Source: SIG455 sp045589495
GTDB lineage: Bacteria > Bacillota > Clostridia > UMGS1810
DNA length: 64,000 bases
Assembly (NCBI GenBank): GCA_045589495.1
Contig: JAZNPF010000035.1
Span: 1-64,000, forward strand
Direction of reading: 5' to 3'
The notes beneath the pieces were generated by a model that was not told the origin of the DNA, did no database searches, and saw only the letters and a program-made list of their open reading frames with translations. A program made the translations under genes and the position numbers. Each line of letters opens with the position of its first letter. The first letter of the stretch is position 1. Positions 32,547-41,344 of the stretch are shown here, piece after piece.

Positions 32547-33191
32547 TTATTTAATAATAAATTCAAAAATGTCATCTGCCGCTTTGATTTTTGCAATCAT
32601 ATCGTCTTCAAGATCGCCTTCAGGCAAAATTCTGAATGATGCATAAAGCGTATCTGTAACTATTCCCTTACTTTCAAGATATGCATTACCTTTAAGGCTT
32701 AATCCCATCGGGGTCCCGTCTTCTGCGATATACACATCTTCATCTTTGAATCCGTATTTTTGGGCCTTATCGGATATATCTGCAAAAGCGCCCTGATCTT
32801 CATACATTTCAAGCAAATCCTCGTCAATTAAAAACAGTATGGAATCGTCAGCCGCCATTGCAATCATAGCCTGATACGATGCTGCAACATCGGCTTCGCT
32901 CTGTGTTTCCAGAGGCATCGTAATAATATTTACATACGGGCTGCTGATTCCGTCACCGTCAATGTCAGGTATAAGCCCTGCACCGCACAAATCTGCCTCT
33001 ATGTTTTCTGCTGCATCAACCAACGCATTATTGCTTATAAGCACATCTACAACAAGGTCATCTTCAACTTTTGTAGCGCAACTGTGTAAACTGGAAACAA
33101 GCACAATAACAGCCACAACAGAAATAATAACGTGCCATTTATAGTAATAAACAAAATCTGAAAACTTTGTTATTTTTTCTTTTTTCATCAT
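32547..33191 (-). CDS. Single-pass membrane protein with extracytoplasmic domain, unknown
   Basis: This 214-residue protein has a cytoplasmic start (MMKKEKITKFSDFVYYYKWH), one membrane segment (about 20-38) and an acidic external domain (DVLISNNALVDAAENIEADL ... FLIDEDLLEMYEDQGAFADI). The layout resembles clostridial proteins of unknown function with a periplasmic-binding-like fold. It lies 14 nt upstream of the sigma factor and is probably co-transcribed with it, so it could be a membrane-bound partner of that factor. Confidence 0.65.
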   Translation of the reverse strand: MMKKEKITKFSDFVYYYKWHVIISVVAVIVLVSSLHSCATKVEDDLVVDVLISNNALVDAAENIEADLCGAGLIPDIDGDGISSPYVNIITMPLETQSEADVAASYQAMIAMAADDSILFLIDEDLLEMYEDQGAFADISDKAQKYGFKDEDVYIAEDGTPMGLSLKGNAYLESKGIVTDTLYASFRILPEGDLEDDMIAKIKAADDIFEFIIK

Positions 33192-33312
33192 TATCCACCA
33201 AATTCATAAAATAAAATTCTTTATGCATCAATTATATATTATATACCTGCAGCAGTCAAGCAATAAATTGTTAACAAAAATATATTTGAAAGAAAAATTA
33301 AAAAGATGCCTT

Positions 33313-34029
33313 TTAGGCATCTTCATTATTAAATCTCATCATAACACAGGCATCCCCATCGCTGTTTTTTATTTCATAACATAAGGCGTTGTCTGTGATT
33401 TTGTGACATACTTCTATCTTTTCACCCTTTTTGAGTTCCTTGCGGTAACGAATGGTAAATTCCGTAGGACAAAAACTGTCAGGGAGATAGTCCATAATTA
33501 TCTCCGCTGATTTTACATTGTTCAGGTGATTGTTTGTATCAAGGTCGCGGTTTTCAACAACACGTGTATCTATAACATCAATCTCCGTTTCCGGCTTGAA
33601 TCTTTCAAAATGCAACTCATTGTCGGGCTCATCAACCTTGTCAAAGGCATCAATACACTCTTTAGGAATACGTGTAATACGCATTTTTTCTGTATTGACA
33701 GTAAACCAGTCTGCCGTTGCAATTATTTTAAGTTCACCATTTTGCCATACCTCGTAACAACGCTGCGACTCACATGATTTAAGATTCATTATTCCGGTTT
33801 TAACTGTTGCACTGCAATCTGCATCAAGCGACGATATAATGCGTACACGCCACCCCTCTAAAAGCCACGCAATTTTGATTTCAGAAAGTTTACGGCTGTC
33901 ATAACCCACTTCGGCAGAGTGCCTTGTTGCAGCATCCTGCAAAACATCAAGCACCGTGCTGATTCTGATGTTGCCGTTTTTGTCCAGATCGCCGTACCGG
34001 AATTCATAATCTTTAACAAACATAATCAA
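33313..34029 (-). CDS. Acyl-ACP thioesterase
   Basis: This 238-residue double-hotdog enzyme begins KDYEFRYGDLDKNGNIRIST. The motifs VVENRDLDTNNHLNNVKSAE (with the catalytic Asn/His region) and an N-terminal DVLQDAATRHSAEVGYDSRK are typical of PF01643. It hydrolyses acyl-ACP to free fatty acid. The start is TTG at 34029, whose TTGA overlaps the accA stop; ATG at 34023 is an alternative. It is last in the fatty acid operon. Confidence 0.88.
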   Translation of the reverse strand: MIMFVKDYEFRYGDLDKNGNIRISTVLDVLQDAATRHSAEVGYDSRKLSEIKIAWLLEGWRVRIISSLDADCSATVKTGIMNLKSCESQRCYEVWQNGELKIIATADWFTVNTEKMRITRIPKECIDAFDKVDEPDNELHFERFKPETEIDVIDTRVVENRDLDTNNHLNNVKSAEIIMDYLPDSFCPTEFTIRYRKELKKGEKIEVCHKITDNALCYEIKNSDGDACVMMRFNNEDA

Positions 34030-34814
34030 TATACACCTATCTTACGGAATTTATTGTATCTTTCGTCAAGCAAGTCCTTAACAGACTTTTTACGCCTGAT
34101 TTCAAGTTCTTTAACTATATATGCTTTAAGGTCATCACATATTTCTTCTGGGGTTTTCCCTTTTTCTTCAATAACTTTTTCCACCGCACCGAATTTGTGT
34201 AAATCGTATGCAGTAAGTTTAAGTGCCTCTGCCGCATCCGCTGCTTTTGCAGAATCTTTCCAGAGGATTGATGCACAACCTTCAGGAGAAATAACGGAAT
34301 AAACGGCATTTTCAAGCATTATAACAGTATCGCCAACACCAAGAGCCAGCGCACCGCCTGAACCGCCTTCTCCGACAACAACAGATATAACCGGAACTTT
34401 AAGCCCCATCATTTCAAAAAGATTTTCAGCAATAGCCTCTCCCTGACCGCGTTCTTCTGCGTCAATTCCGCAGTAAGCACCTGAGCAACCGATAAAGCAT
34501 ATAATCGGTCTTTTAAATTTCTCTGCCTGTTTCATAAGACGGAGTGCTTTTCTGTAACCCTCCGGAGTAGGACAGCCAAAATGACGTTTCATACGTTCTT
34601 CTATGGTAGTTCCTCTTTCCATGGCAATAGCCGTAACGGGTCTGCCGTTTAAAAAACCTATTCCGCCTACTATGGCGCCGTCTTCACCATAACGTCTGTC
34701 GCCGTGGAGTTCAACGAAATTATCAATCATTCTATTAAGATAAAATCCACCCGAAGGTCTTGCGTTACTTCTTGCAGCCTGTACTCTTTCATACGCTTTG
34801 ATTTTGTCTGACAT
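34026..34814 (-). CDS. accA: Acetyl-CoA carboxylase carboxyltransferase subunit alpha
   Basis: This 262-residue subunit begins SDKIKAYERVQAARSNARPS and carries the carboxyltransferase core (GGIGFLNGRPVTAIAMERGT, CFIGCSGAYCGIDAEERGQG, VVGEGGSGGALALGVGD). With AccD it transfers CO2 from carboxybiotin to acetyl-CoA to make malonyl-CoA. It follows accD after an 18-nt gap. Confidence 0.97.
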   Translation of the reverse strand: MSDKIKAYERVQAARSNARPSGGFYLNRMIDNFVELHGDRRYGEDGAIVGGIGFLNGRPVTAIAMERGTTIEERMKRHFGCPTPEGYRKALRLMKQAEKFKRPIICFIGCSGAYCGIDAEERGQGEAIAENLFEMMGLKVPVISVVVGEGGSGGALALGVGDTVIMLENAVYSVISPEGCASILWKDSAKAADAAEALKLTAYDLHKFGAVEKVIEEKGKTPEEICDDLKAYIVKELEIRRKKSVKDLLDERYNKFRKIGVY

Positions 34815-34832
34815 AAATTATCACCTGACCTT

Positions 34833-35636
34833 TCACTCTATATGGCTATGTGCTTTAAGCAGTTTTGAAATTGTATACTTCAATCTCGGTCTTTGCTCAA
34901 TCATATCTATAAAGCCATGTTCCAGCATAAACTCTGCCCTTTGAAAACCTTCGGGGAGTTTTTTGCCGGTGGTCTGTTCGATAACCCTTGCACCTGCAAA
35001 ACCTATCAGCGCTTTTGGTTCGGCAATGATAATATCTCCAAGCATAGCAAAACTTGCAGTAACACCGCCCGTTGTGGGGTCTGTTAAAACAGCAATGTAT
35101 AAATTACCGCTGTTACTGTGACGTTTAACCGCACCGCTGACTTTCGCCATCTGCATAAGTGAGTATATACCTTCCTGCATTCTTGCGCCGCCTGATGTAC
35201 AAAAGCCCACTACCGGCAGATTTTTCTCTGTTGCTTTTTCAAAAAGTCGGGTAATCTTCTCACCCACAACACTGCCCATTGAACCCATCATAAAGTTGGA
35301 GTCCATAATGAAAACTGCACACGGAAATCCGTCTATCAAAGCAGTTCCGCATATAACACCCTCGTTTAATCCGCTGGTGTCCATCGCTTTTTCTATTTTA
35401 TCATTATACTCAGGAAAATTCAATGGGTTTTTACTTTTCATTGACTTATCCATCTCTTTAAAACTTTTTTTGTCCACAATAAGTTCAAGCCTTTGGAACG
35501 CACCCATACGCATATATGTGCCGCATTGCGGGCAAATATATGCGTTTTCGCAAAGTTGAGCGCCGGTTAACTCCGCACTGCACTTTTTACAGGTGCATTT
35601 TTCAGGAGAATTGGTTTTTGTACCGAATATACTCAC
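34833..35636 (-). CDS. accD: Acetyl-CoA carboxylase carboxyltransferase subunit beta
   Basis: This 267-residue subunit starts with GTG at 35636 after GGAGG. The N-terminal zinc ribbon (CTCKKCSAEL ... YICPQC) and the crotonase-like core (VVGFCTSGGARMQEGIYSLM, TDPTTGGVTASFAMLGDIII) are present. It partners AccA. The biotin carrier (accB) and biotin carboxylase (accC), which often sit just before it, are missing from this operon. Confidence 0.97.
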   Translation of the reverse strand: MSIFGTKTNSPEKCTCKKCSAELTGAQLCENAYICPQCGTYMRMGAFQRLELIVDKKSFKEMDKSMKSKNPLNFPEYNDKIEKAMDTSGLNEGVICGTALIDGFPCAVFIMDSNFMMGSMGSVVGEKITRLFEKATEKNLPVVGFCTSGGARMQEGIYSLMQMAKVSGAVKRHSNSGNLYIAVLTDPTTGGVTASFAMLGDIIIAEPKALIGFAGARVIEQTTGKKLPEGFQRAEFMLEHGFIDMIEQRPRLKYTISKLLKAHSHIE

Positions 35637-35658
35637 AATAATGTCCTCCGTTTAGTTT

Positions 35659-36078
35659 TTACTGCTTATCCGCAATAGCAAATGAAAATTCTGCGCTTAC
35701 GCACAGTTTTCCGTTAACAAATCCCTGACCTTTGGCAAAATAAAACGGCTCGCGGATTTTGATGATTTCACATTTTGTTTCAAACAAATCTCCAGGAACT
35801 ACGGGCTTGCGGAATTTAACTTTGTCAAGCCCTGTGAAATAAGGCAATTTGCCGTCAGGAATAGTGCCGTCAAGGCAGACGCATACAGACTGTCCGAGTA
35901 TCTCACAAAGTATAACCCCAGGAACTACGGGGTTGTTGGGGAAATGACCTTTTAAAAACCATTCGTCACTAACAATAAGTTTTTTGCCGTATGCAATTGA
36001 ATCTACGCACTCTGCCTCATCAAGCAAAAGCATATTGTCACGATGCGGCAGTATATTTTTAAGTTCTTCTTTATTCAT
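35659..36078 (-). CDS. fabZ: 3-hydroxyacyl-ACP dehydratase FabZ
   Basis: This 139-residue hotdog enzyme has the motif ILPHRDNMLLLDEAE, the FKGHFPNNPVVPGVILCEILGQS-type active-site loop with catalytic His and Glu, and FTGLDKVKFRKPVVPGDLFE. It dehydrates 3-hydroxyacyl-ACP. It lies 3 nt after fabF with its ribosome binding site (GAGGG) inside the fabF end. Confidence 0.96.
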   Translation of the reverse strand: MNKEELKNILPHRDNMLLLDEAECVDSIAYGKKLIVSDEWFLKGHFPNNPVVPGVILCEILGQSVCVCLDGTIPDGKLPYFTGLDKVKFRKPVVPGDLFETKCEIIKIREPFYFAKGQGFVNGKLCVSAEFSFAIADKQ

Positions 36079-36081
36079 AAA

Positions 36082-37317
36082 TTATCCCTCGCATTTAGTG
36101 AATGCCACACACGCATTGTGGCCGCCAAATCCCAGTGAATTTGAAAATGCAATATCAACTTTTGTATTAACTGCAACGTTTGGTGTATAGTCAAGGTCAC
36201 ATTCGGGGTCTGCTTCGCTATATCCGATTGTTGGCGGGATAATATCGTCACGGACCGCCAGAACTGCCGCAATACCCTCTACCGCACCTGCCGCACCGAG
36301 CAGATGTCCTGTCATAGACTTTGTGGAACTTACATGCAGTTTATATGCATCATCTCCAAACACATTCTTGATTGCTCTCGTTTCTGTTTTGTCGTTAAGC
36401 GGCGTGCTTGTGCCGTGTGCGTTTATGTATATGTTTTCGGGTGCAAAATTTCCGCCTGCCTCTGCATAGCAATCCGCAATTGCACGTGCGGACGATTCTG
36501 CACTGTCATCAGGTGCAGTTACATGGAAAGCGTCACAAGTGCTTCCGTAACCTTTTACTTCGGCATAAATTTTAGCACCTCTTTTAACTGCGTGCTCATA
36601 TTCCTCAACAATAAGCGCACCTGCGCCCTCACCCATAATGAATCCGTTTCTTCTTGCGTCAAACGGAACAGATGCCGCATCTTTGTCTGTGCTTTCCGAA
36701 AGTGCCATACAGTTAATAAAACCTGCAACTGCAAGAGGATTTACACAAGCCTCTACACCGCCGGCAATTATAGCATCGGCATATCCGCCCTTGATTGCCC
36801 TGTATGCTTCGCCTATTGCGGTTGTGCCTGATGCACACGCAGTAGATACGCTTATGCACGGTCCTTTTGCACCGACTTTAATTGATATATTTCCTGCTGC
36901 CATATTGGAAATCATCTTCGGTATGAACATAGGCGAAACTCTTTGCGGGCCTCTGTTTAAAAGATTGTTATGCTCGGCAATAAATGTATCCATTCCGCCG
37001 ATTCCTGTGCCAAAATAAACACCAAAACGTTCGGGAGCAATGTTTTCTGCAAGATTGCTGTCCTCAACCGCCTGAACTGCCGCACCGATTGCGTATTGAA
37101 CAAATTTATCGGTTCTTCTGACATCGCCTTTTTCCATATATAAAAGCGGATCAAAATCTCTTACCTCACCCGCAAGTTTAGCGGTAAATCCCTCTGTATC
37201 AAACTTGGTTATAAAATCAATTCCGTTTTTGCCGTTTTTAAGGCTATCCCAGAAAGATTCAACTGTGCACCCAACAGGTGTTATTGCACCAAGGCCTGTA
37301 ATTACTACTCTTTTCAA
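36082..37317 (-). CDS. fabF: 3-oxoacyl-ACP synthase II (FabF)
   Basis: This 411-residue condensing enzyme is set to start at TTG 37317 (reading LKRVVITGLGAITPVG), 7 nt after AAGGAGGG. The frame is open to 37353 but would overlap fabG. The Cys-His-His triad is visible: STACASGTTAIGEA (Cys), NAHGTSTPLNDKTE (His) and STKSMTGHLLGAAGAVEG (His). It elongates acyl-ACP with malonyl-ACP. It is the sixth gene of the operon. Confidence 0.96.
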   Translation of the reverse strand: MKRVVITGLGAITPVGCTVESFWDSLKNGKNGIDFITKFDTEGFTAKLAGEVRDFDPLLYMEKGDVRRTDKFVQYAIGAAVQAVEDSNLAENIAPERFGVYFGTGIGGMDTFIAEHNNLLNRGPQRVSPMFIPKMISNMAAGNISIKVGAKGPCISVSTACASGTTAIGEAYRAIKGGYADAIIAGGVEACVNPLAVAGFINCMALSESTDKDAASVPFDARRNGFIMGEGAGALIVEEYEHAVKRGAKIYAEVKGYGSTCDAFHVTAPDDSAESSARAIADCYAEAGGNFAPENIYINAHGTSTPLNDKTETRAIKNVFGDDAYKLHVSSTKSMTGHLLGAAGAVEGIAAVLAVRDDIIPPTIGYSEADPECDLDYTPNVAVNTKVDIAFSNSLGFGGHNACVAFTKCEG

Positions 37318-37330
37318 CTGTGTTCCCTCC

Positions 37331-38059
37331 TTACATTGCCAATCCGCCGTCAATGCGGATAACTTCGCCCGTTATGTAGTCAGACGCACTGCTTGCAAGA
37401 AAAGCGGCAAGTTCTGCAACGTCTTGAGGTTTACCCAATCTTTTTAACGGGATGGATTTCAAAAATTCTTCTTCACTTCCAAGGTCTTTCGTCATATCGG
37501 TTGCAATAAATCCGGGGGCTATGGCATTACAGCACACATTTTTTGCACCGAGTTCTTTTGCAACTGCCTTTGTCAGTCCGATAATTCCTGCTTTAGATGC
37601 AGAATAGTTTGCCTGACCGGGAAGACCTGTAAGACCGGATATAGACGCAATGTTTATAATCTTTCCGTATTTTTTGCGTATAAAACTTCTTCCGCACGCT
37701 TTAATCATATTAAAAGCACCTTTTAAATTTACGTCTATAACTTTGTCAAAGTCCTCTTCTTCCATTGTAACAATAAGATTGTCACGAGTGATTCCTGCAT
37801 TGTTTACAAGTATATCAAAACCGCCGAAATCATCTGCTATCTTTGCAACTGTTTCTTTACACGAATTTGTGTCGGACACATCGCAGATATAGGTCTGCGC
37901 TTTTATTTTGTATGTGTCCTCTAAATGAACCTTGAATTCATTTGCTTCGTTCATATCGATTATGGCAATATCTGCACCGAGAGATGCGTACTTTTCTGCA
38001 ATCGCCGCACCTATGCCTCGTGAACCGCCGGTTATTACTGCTGTTTTTCCGTTAAGCAT
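37331..38059 (-). CDS. fabG: 3-oxoacyl-ACP reductase FabG
   Basis: This 242-residue short-chain dehydrogenase has the NADP-binding TGGSRGIGAAIAEKYA, VNNAGITRDN, the catalytic Ser/Tyr/Lys (INIASISGLTGLPGQANYSASKAG) and the SDR end DYITGEVIRIDGGLAM. It reduces 3-oxoacyl-ACP. Its start overlaps the fabD end by 8 nt, with GGAGG inside fabD. Confidence 0.97.
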   Translation of the reverse strand: MLNGKTAVITGGSRGIGAAIAEKYASLGADIAIIDMNEANEFKVHLEDTYKIKAQTYICDVSDTNSCKETVAKIADDFGGFDILVNNAGITRDNLIVTMEEEDFDKVIDVNLKGAFNMIKACGRSFIRKKYGKIINIASISGLTGLPGQANYSASKAGIIGLTKAVAKELGAKNVCCNAIAPGFIATDMTKDLGSEEEFLKSIPLKRLGKPQDVAELAAFLASSASDYITGEVIRIDGGLAM

Positions 38060-38969
38060 TTTTTATCGCCTCCACAGTCTGCAAAAGTGTATCTTCATTT
38101 TCCACGTTGTATACGTTTACCTCTTTAGATATCTTTTTAATAAGTCCGCACAATGTTTTGCCGGGACCAACTTCAATAAAATCCGTATACCCGTCAGCAA
38201 TCATATTTTCAATTGTACTCTGCCATTTAACAGGGCTTTTCATCTGCATTTTAAGAGAGTCACGGACATTTTCTCCGTAAAGTGTTGCAGTAAGGTTTGC
38301 ATATACCGGAATCTGCGGAGTTGTGATTTCAAAACTTTCAAGTGCTTCTGCGAACTTGTCTGCCGCATCGGACATAAACGGTGAATGGAATGCAGCACTT
38401 ACTGCAAGCGGTATTGTTCTGCCGCCAAGTTCTTTCACTTTTTCACAAAATGTGTCCATACTGCTTTCAAGACCTGAAACCGTCACCTGACCGGGACAGT
38501 TGTAGTTTACGGCATACAAACGTTCATACTCTGCCGCAGTTTTTGTAACTGTATCGGCATCAAGTTTCAAAACTGCACACATAGCAGTTTTTTCTCCGGT
38601 TGCAGCATCGTTCATAACTTCCCCGCGCTTTGTCACAATTTTAAATCCGTCCTGATATGTATAGGCTTTTGCATACGCAAGTGCACCTATTTCACCAAGT
38701 GAGAATCCGGCAACACCATCGGCATACACACCTTTTTCATTAAGAGAAAGTGCAGCCGCCATTTCAACCAGATACATACACGGCTGTGTGTTTTTTGTTG
38801 ATTTGAGTTCATCATCACTGCCCTCAAACGATTGCTTTAAAGTGCCTTTGCGGAAATTTTCCGCAACATCATAAAGTTTTTTTGCCGCACCGCCCATATC
38901 GTATAATGATTTACCCATACCGCTGTACTGTGCGCCCTGACCTGAAAACACAAATGCTATTTTACCCAT
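38052..38969 (-). CDS. fabD: Malonyl-CoA--ACP transacylase FabD
   Basis: This 305-residue enzyme starts at ATG 38969 (MGKIAFVFSGQGAQYSGMGK), after GGAG inside the end of fabK, which it overlaps by 13 nt. The catalytic Ser is in VAGFSLGEIGALAYA and His in VSAAFHSPFM. It loads malonyl onto ACP. Confidence 0.96.
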   Translation of the reverse strand: MGKIAFVFSGQGAQYSGMGKSLYDMGGAAKKLYDVAENFRKGTLKQSFEGSDDELKSTKNTQPCMYLVEMAAALSLNEKGVYADGVAGFSLGEIGALAYAKAYTYQDGFKIVTKRGEVMNDAATGEKTAMCAVLKLDADTVTKTAAEYERLYAVNYNCPGQVTVSGLESSMDTFCEKVKELGGRTIPLAVSAAFHSPFMSDAADKFAEALESFEITTPQIPVYANLTATLYGENVRDSLKMQMKSPVKWQSTIENMIADGYTDFIEVGPGKTLCGLIKKISKEVNVYNVENEDTLLQTVEAIKNA

Positions 38970-39901
38970 TTTAATGCTCCATTCAATATAGATTCCGCCT
39001 CGCAAAACATTTCTTCAATCATCTCTGCGGCGGGTTGTTCTCTGTTTACCAATCCTGAAATCTGCCCCGCAAGGAAACACCCTTTTTTCTCATCGCCATC
39101 GGCAACTGCCGCACGCAGGCTTCCAACTGCCATCATCTCAAGGTCTTCGTCTGAAATAGATGTGTACTCTGCTTTGGCATAATTTCTTGAAAAAGGCGAT
39201 TTCAAACTGCGCACGGGGTGACCTAAACGTCTGCCCGTAACAATTGTTGCAGTGTCACCTGCTTTTAAAAGTTTGTCTTTATATGTACGGCTTATGTTAC
39301 ATTCAGTTGCCGCCAGAAATCTTGTGCCTATCTGCACACCTTGAGCGCCGAGCATAAGTGATGCCGCAATACCTCTGCCATCGGCTATGCCGCCTGCGGC
39401 AATAACAGGAATGTCAACTGCATCACAAACCTGCGGAACAAGTGTCATCGTTGTCATTTCACCAACGTGGCCGCCCGATTCACCGCCTTCAGCAATAACT
39501 GCGTCTGCACCTGCACGTGCCATAAGTTTTGCAAGCGCACTTGATGCCACAACAGGAATTACCTTTACTCCTGCCTCTTTCCAGAGGGGTACGTATTTAT
39601 CGGGGTTACCTGCGCCCGTAGTTACAAGCGCAACCTTTTTCCTTGCAATAAGTTCTGCTATTTCGTCTATATTTTCACCCATCAGCATAATGTTTACGCC
39701 GAACGGTTTGTCTGTTAAAGATGCGGCGAGGTCAATCTGCTCCTCTATCCAGGCAACGTTTCCGTTTGCTGCCGAAATAAGCCCTATTCCTCCGCCGTTT
39801 GAAACTGCAGATGCAAGATATGCATCTGATATATGTGCCATACCACCCTGAATTAAAGGGTATTTAATTCCGAGCATATCGCATATTTGTGTATGTACCA
39901 T
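38957..39901 (-). CDS. fabK: Enoyl-ACP reductase II (FabK, flavoprotein)
   Basis: This 314-residue TIM-barrel FMN enzyme is of the nitronate-monooxygenase/FabK family, with YPLIQGGMAHISDAYLASAV, NIMLMGENIDEI, the phosphate-binding GGIADGRGIAASLMLGAQGV and GTRFLAATECN. It reduces enoyl-ACP with NAD(P)H and is the FabI replacement of many Firmicutes, insensitive to triclosan. It lies between acpP and fabD. Confidence 0.94.
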   Translation of the reverse strand: MVHTQICDMLGIKYPLIQGGMAHISDAYLASAVSNGGGIGLISAANGNVAWIEEQIDLAASLTDKPFGVNIMLMGENIDEIAELIARKKVALVTTGAGNPDKYVPLWKEAGVKVIPVVASSALAKLMARAGADAVIAEGGESGGHVGEMTTMTLVPQVCDAVDIPVIAAGGIADGRGIAASLMLGAQGVQIGTRFLAATECNISRTYKDKLLKAGDTATIVTGRRLGHPVRSLKSPFSRNYAKAEYTSISDEDLEMMAVGSLRAAVADGDEKKGCFLAGQISGLVNREQPAAEMIEEMFCEAESILNGALKWVK

Positions 39902-39922
39902 AACTATTCACTGCCTTTCAGC

Positions 39923-39956
39923 AATGGGCATAAGCGTTAAATTGCCTATGCCCATT
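39923..39956 (-). other. Intercistronic hairpin between acpP and fabK
   Basis: AATGGGCATA (39923-39932) is perfectly inverted at 39947-39956 with a 14-nt loop and no T-run. It is likely an mRNA processing or stability element that could raise acpP relative to downstream genes. Confidence 0.5.
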
Positions 39957-39960
39957 AAAA

Positions 39961-40182
39961 TTACGCAAGTTTTGCGTCAATGTAAGCAGAAAGTTCTTTT
40001 ACTGACTTACCTACTTCGCCGGCTTTGATTTCAATGCCAAACTCGTCTTCCATTTCCATCATAATCTCTACTGTGTCGAGAGAGTCGATGTCGAGGTCCT
40101 CAAAGGTGGTTTCGTCTGTGATTTCAGCAACGTCCATCTCCAAGTGTTCTGCCAGAAGTTCTTTTACTTTTTCGATTGTCAT
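39961..40182 (-). CDS. acpP: Acyl carrier protein
   Basis: This 73-residue acidic protein starts at 40182 (MTIEKVKELLAEHLEMDVAE), 8 nt after GGAGG. The phosphopantetheine site DSLDTVEIMMEMEDEF carries the modified Ser in DIDSLDT. It is second in the operon, after fabH, and carries the growing acyl chain. Confidence 0.97.
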   Translation of the reverse strand: MTIEKVKELLAEHLEMDVAEITDETTFEDLDIDSLDTVEIMMEMEDEFGIEIKAGEVGKSVKELSAYIDAKLA

Positions 40183-40228
40183 AATAAATTCCTCCAAAAT
40201 AATATATTTTTAAGACAAAATGTCTTTT

Positions 40229-41182
40229 TTACCATTCAATTAAACATGCCGCACTCGAAAGTCCACCGCCGAATGCACACATTGCAATTTTGTCGCCGCG
40301 TTTAAGTTTTCCGGAACGTGCCAACTCGTCAAAAGCGATTGCAACGCTTGCAGAAGATGTGTTTCCGTACTTATGTATGTTCACAACAAACTTTTCTTTG
40401 GGCATTTTAAGACGTTTGGCTGCAAAATCCATTATCCTGATATTTGCCTGATGAGTTACAACGTAATCAATTTCGTCCAATCCGATGCCCGCCTGCTCTG
40501 CCACATATTTTATGTCTTCGGCTATTTTGTTAACTGCAAACTTGAATGTTTCCTGACCGTCCATAAATATATACGGATGCTTTAGCGGTGTTTTATAAAA
40601 AGGAGATGAGCCACCGAATGAAGGGATTTCTATAACCTCGTCACCGCCGGACGTATAAAGCCTTGACGCAAGGTAGCCGTCACCTTTTGTAACAACCATG
40701 GCGCCTGCTCCGTCACCAAATATTACACACGTACTGCGGTCAGACCAGTCAACAAGTTTGCTAAGCCTTTCAGCACCGATAACAAGTACGTTTTTGTATA
40801 TGCCGCGCTCAATATATGAAACCGCTGTGTCCAATGCAAATAAAAATCCGCTGCACGCAGAGTTTACATCGAAAGCAGGGCAATTTGCACCTATATGCTT
40901 TTGTACCATACCTGCAACAGTTGGCGAAAGCGTTTCGCCAGAAATGCTTGCAGCAATAATCAGGTCGATATCCGTCCCATTAAGATTTGCAGACTCCAAT
41001 GCACGCATAGCAGCCTTACCTGCCATATCCGCTGCAGTTTCGTCCACAGACACGTGTCTTTCCTTAACACCAACCCTTTGCATAATCCACTCATCTGAAG
41101 TATCCACAAGTTTTGCAAGGTCATCATTTGTGACAACCTTTTCGGGTATGTATGCGCCCGTGCCTAAAACTTTAATCGACAT
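40229..41182 (-). CDS. fabH: 3-oxoacyl-ACP synthase III (FabH)
   Basis: This 317-residue condensing enzyme has the triad Cys in DVNSACSGFLFALD, His in VTHQANIRIMDF and Asn in HKYGNTSSASVAIA. It begins the cycle by condensing an acyl-CoA primer with malonyl-ACP. It is the first gene of the operon; GGGGC lies upstream. Two copies of the TetR palindrome flank its promoter. Confidence 0.96.
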   Translation of the reverse strand: MSIKVLGTGAYIPEKVVTNDDLAKLVDTSDEWIMQRVGVKERHVSVDETAADMAGKAAMRALESANLNGTDIDLIIAASISGETLSPTVAGMVQKHIGANCPAFDVNSACSGFLFALDTAVSYIERGIYKNVLVIGAERLSKLVDWSDRSTCVIFGDGAGAMVVTKGDGYLASRLYTSGGDEVIEIPSFGGSSPFYKTPLKHPYIFMDGQETFKFAVNKIAEDIKYVAEQAGIGLDEIDYVVTHQANIRIMDFAAKRLKMPKEKFVVNIHKYGNTSSASVAIAFDELARSGKLKRGDKIAMCAFGGGLSSAACLIEW

Positions 41183-41218
41183 TTATATATCTGCCCCTTT
41201 CGACTTGTTTTTACATTC

Positions 41219-41239
41219 TTCAGCACAGAGTGTGCTGAA
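41219..41239. promoter_or_regulatory. Operator 1 for the TetR regulator, fabH side
   Basis: TTCAGCACA-N3-TGTGCTGAA, a perfect 9-bp dyad, lies between the -10 box of the fab promoter and fabH. Confidence 0.8.
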
Positions 41240-41254
41240 GTAAATTTCCCACTA

Positions 41255-41283
41255 TTTCTATGGAATCAAACTGTATTCGACAA
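41255..41283 (-). promoter_or_regulatory. Promoter candidate of the fab operon
   Basis: On the minus strand, TTGTCG (41283-41278), 17 nt and TAGAAA (41260-41255). It is a weak match, but it lies exactly between two copies of the regulator palindrome. Confidence 0.5.
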
Positions 41284-41285
41284 AT

Positions 41286-41306
41286 TTCAGCACACAGTGT
41301 GCTGAA
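41286..41306. promoter_or_regulatory. Operator 2 for the TetR regulator
   Basis: TTCAGCACA-N3-TGTGCTGAA is the same dyad with a different 3-nt centre (CAG). It lies 3 bp upstream of the -35 box of the fab promoter and 38 bp beyond the TetR gene's end. Confidence 0.8.
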
Positions 41307-41344
41307 AAAATTTTAAACAGAAACTTTCATTTCTGTTTAAAAAA

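Noticed and set aside
37318..37353. Upstream start of fabF
   Set aside because: The extension overlaps fabG; AAGGAGGG sits 7 nt before the TTG at 37317.
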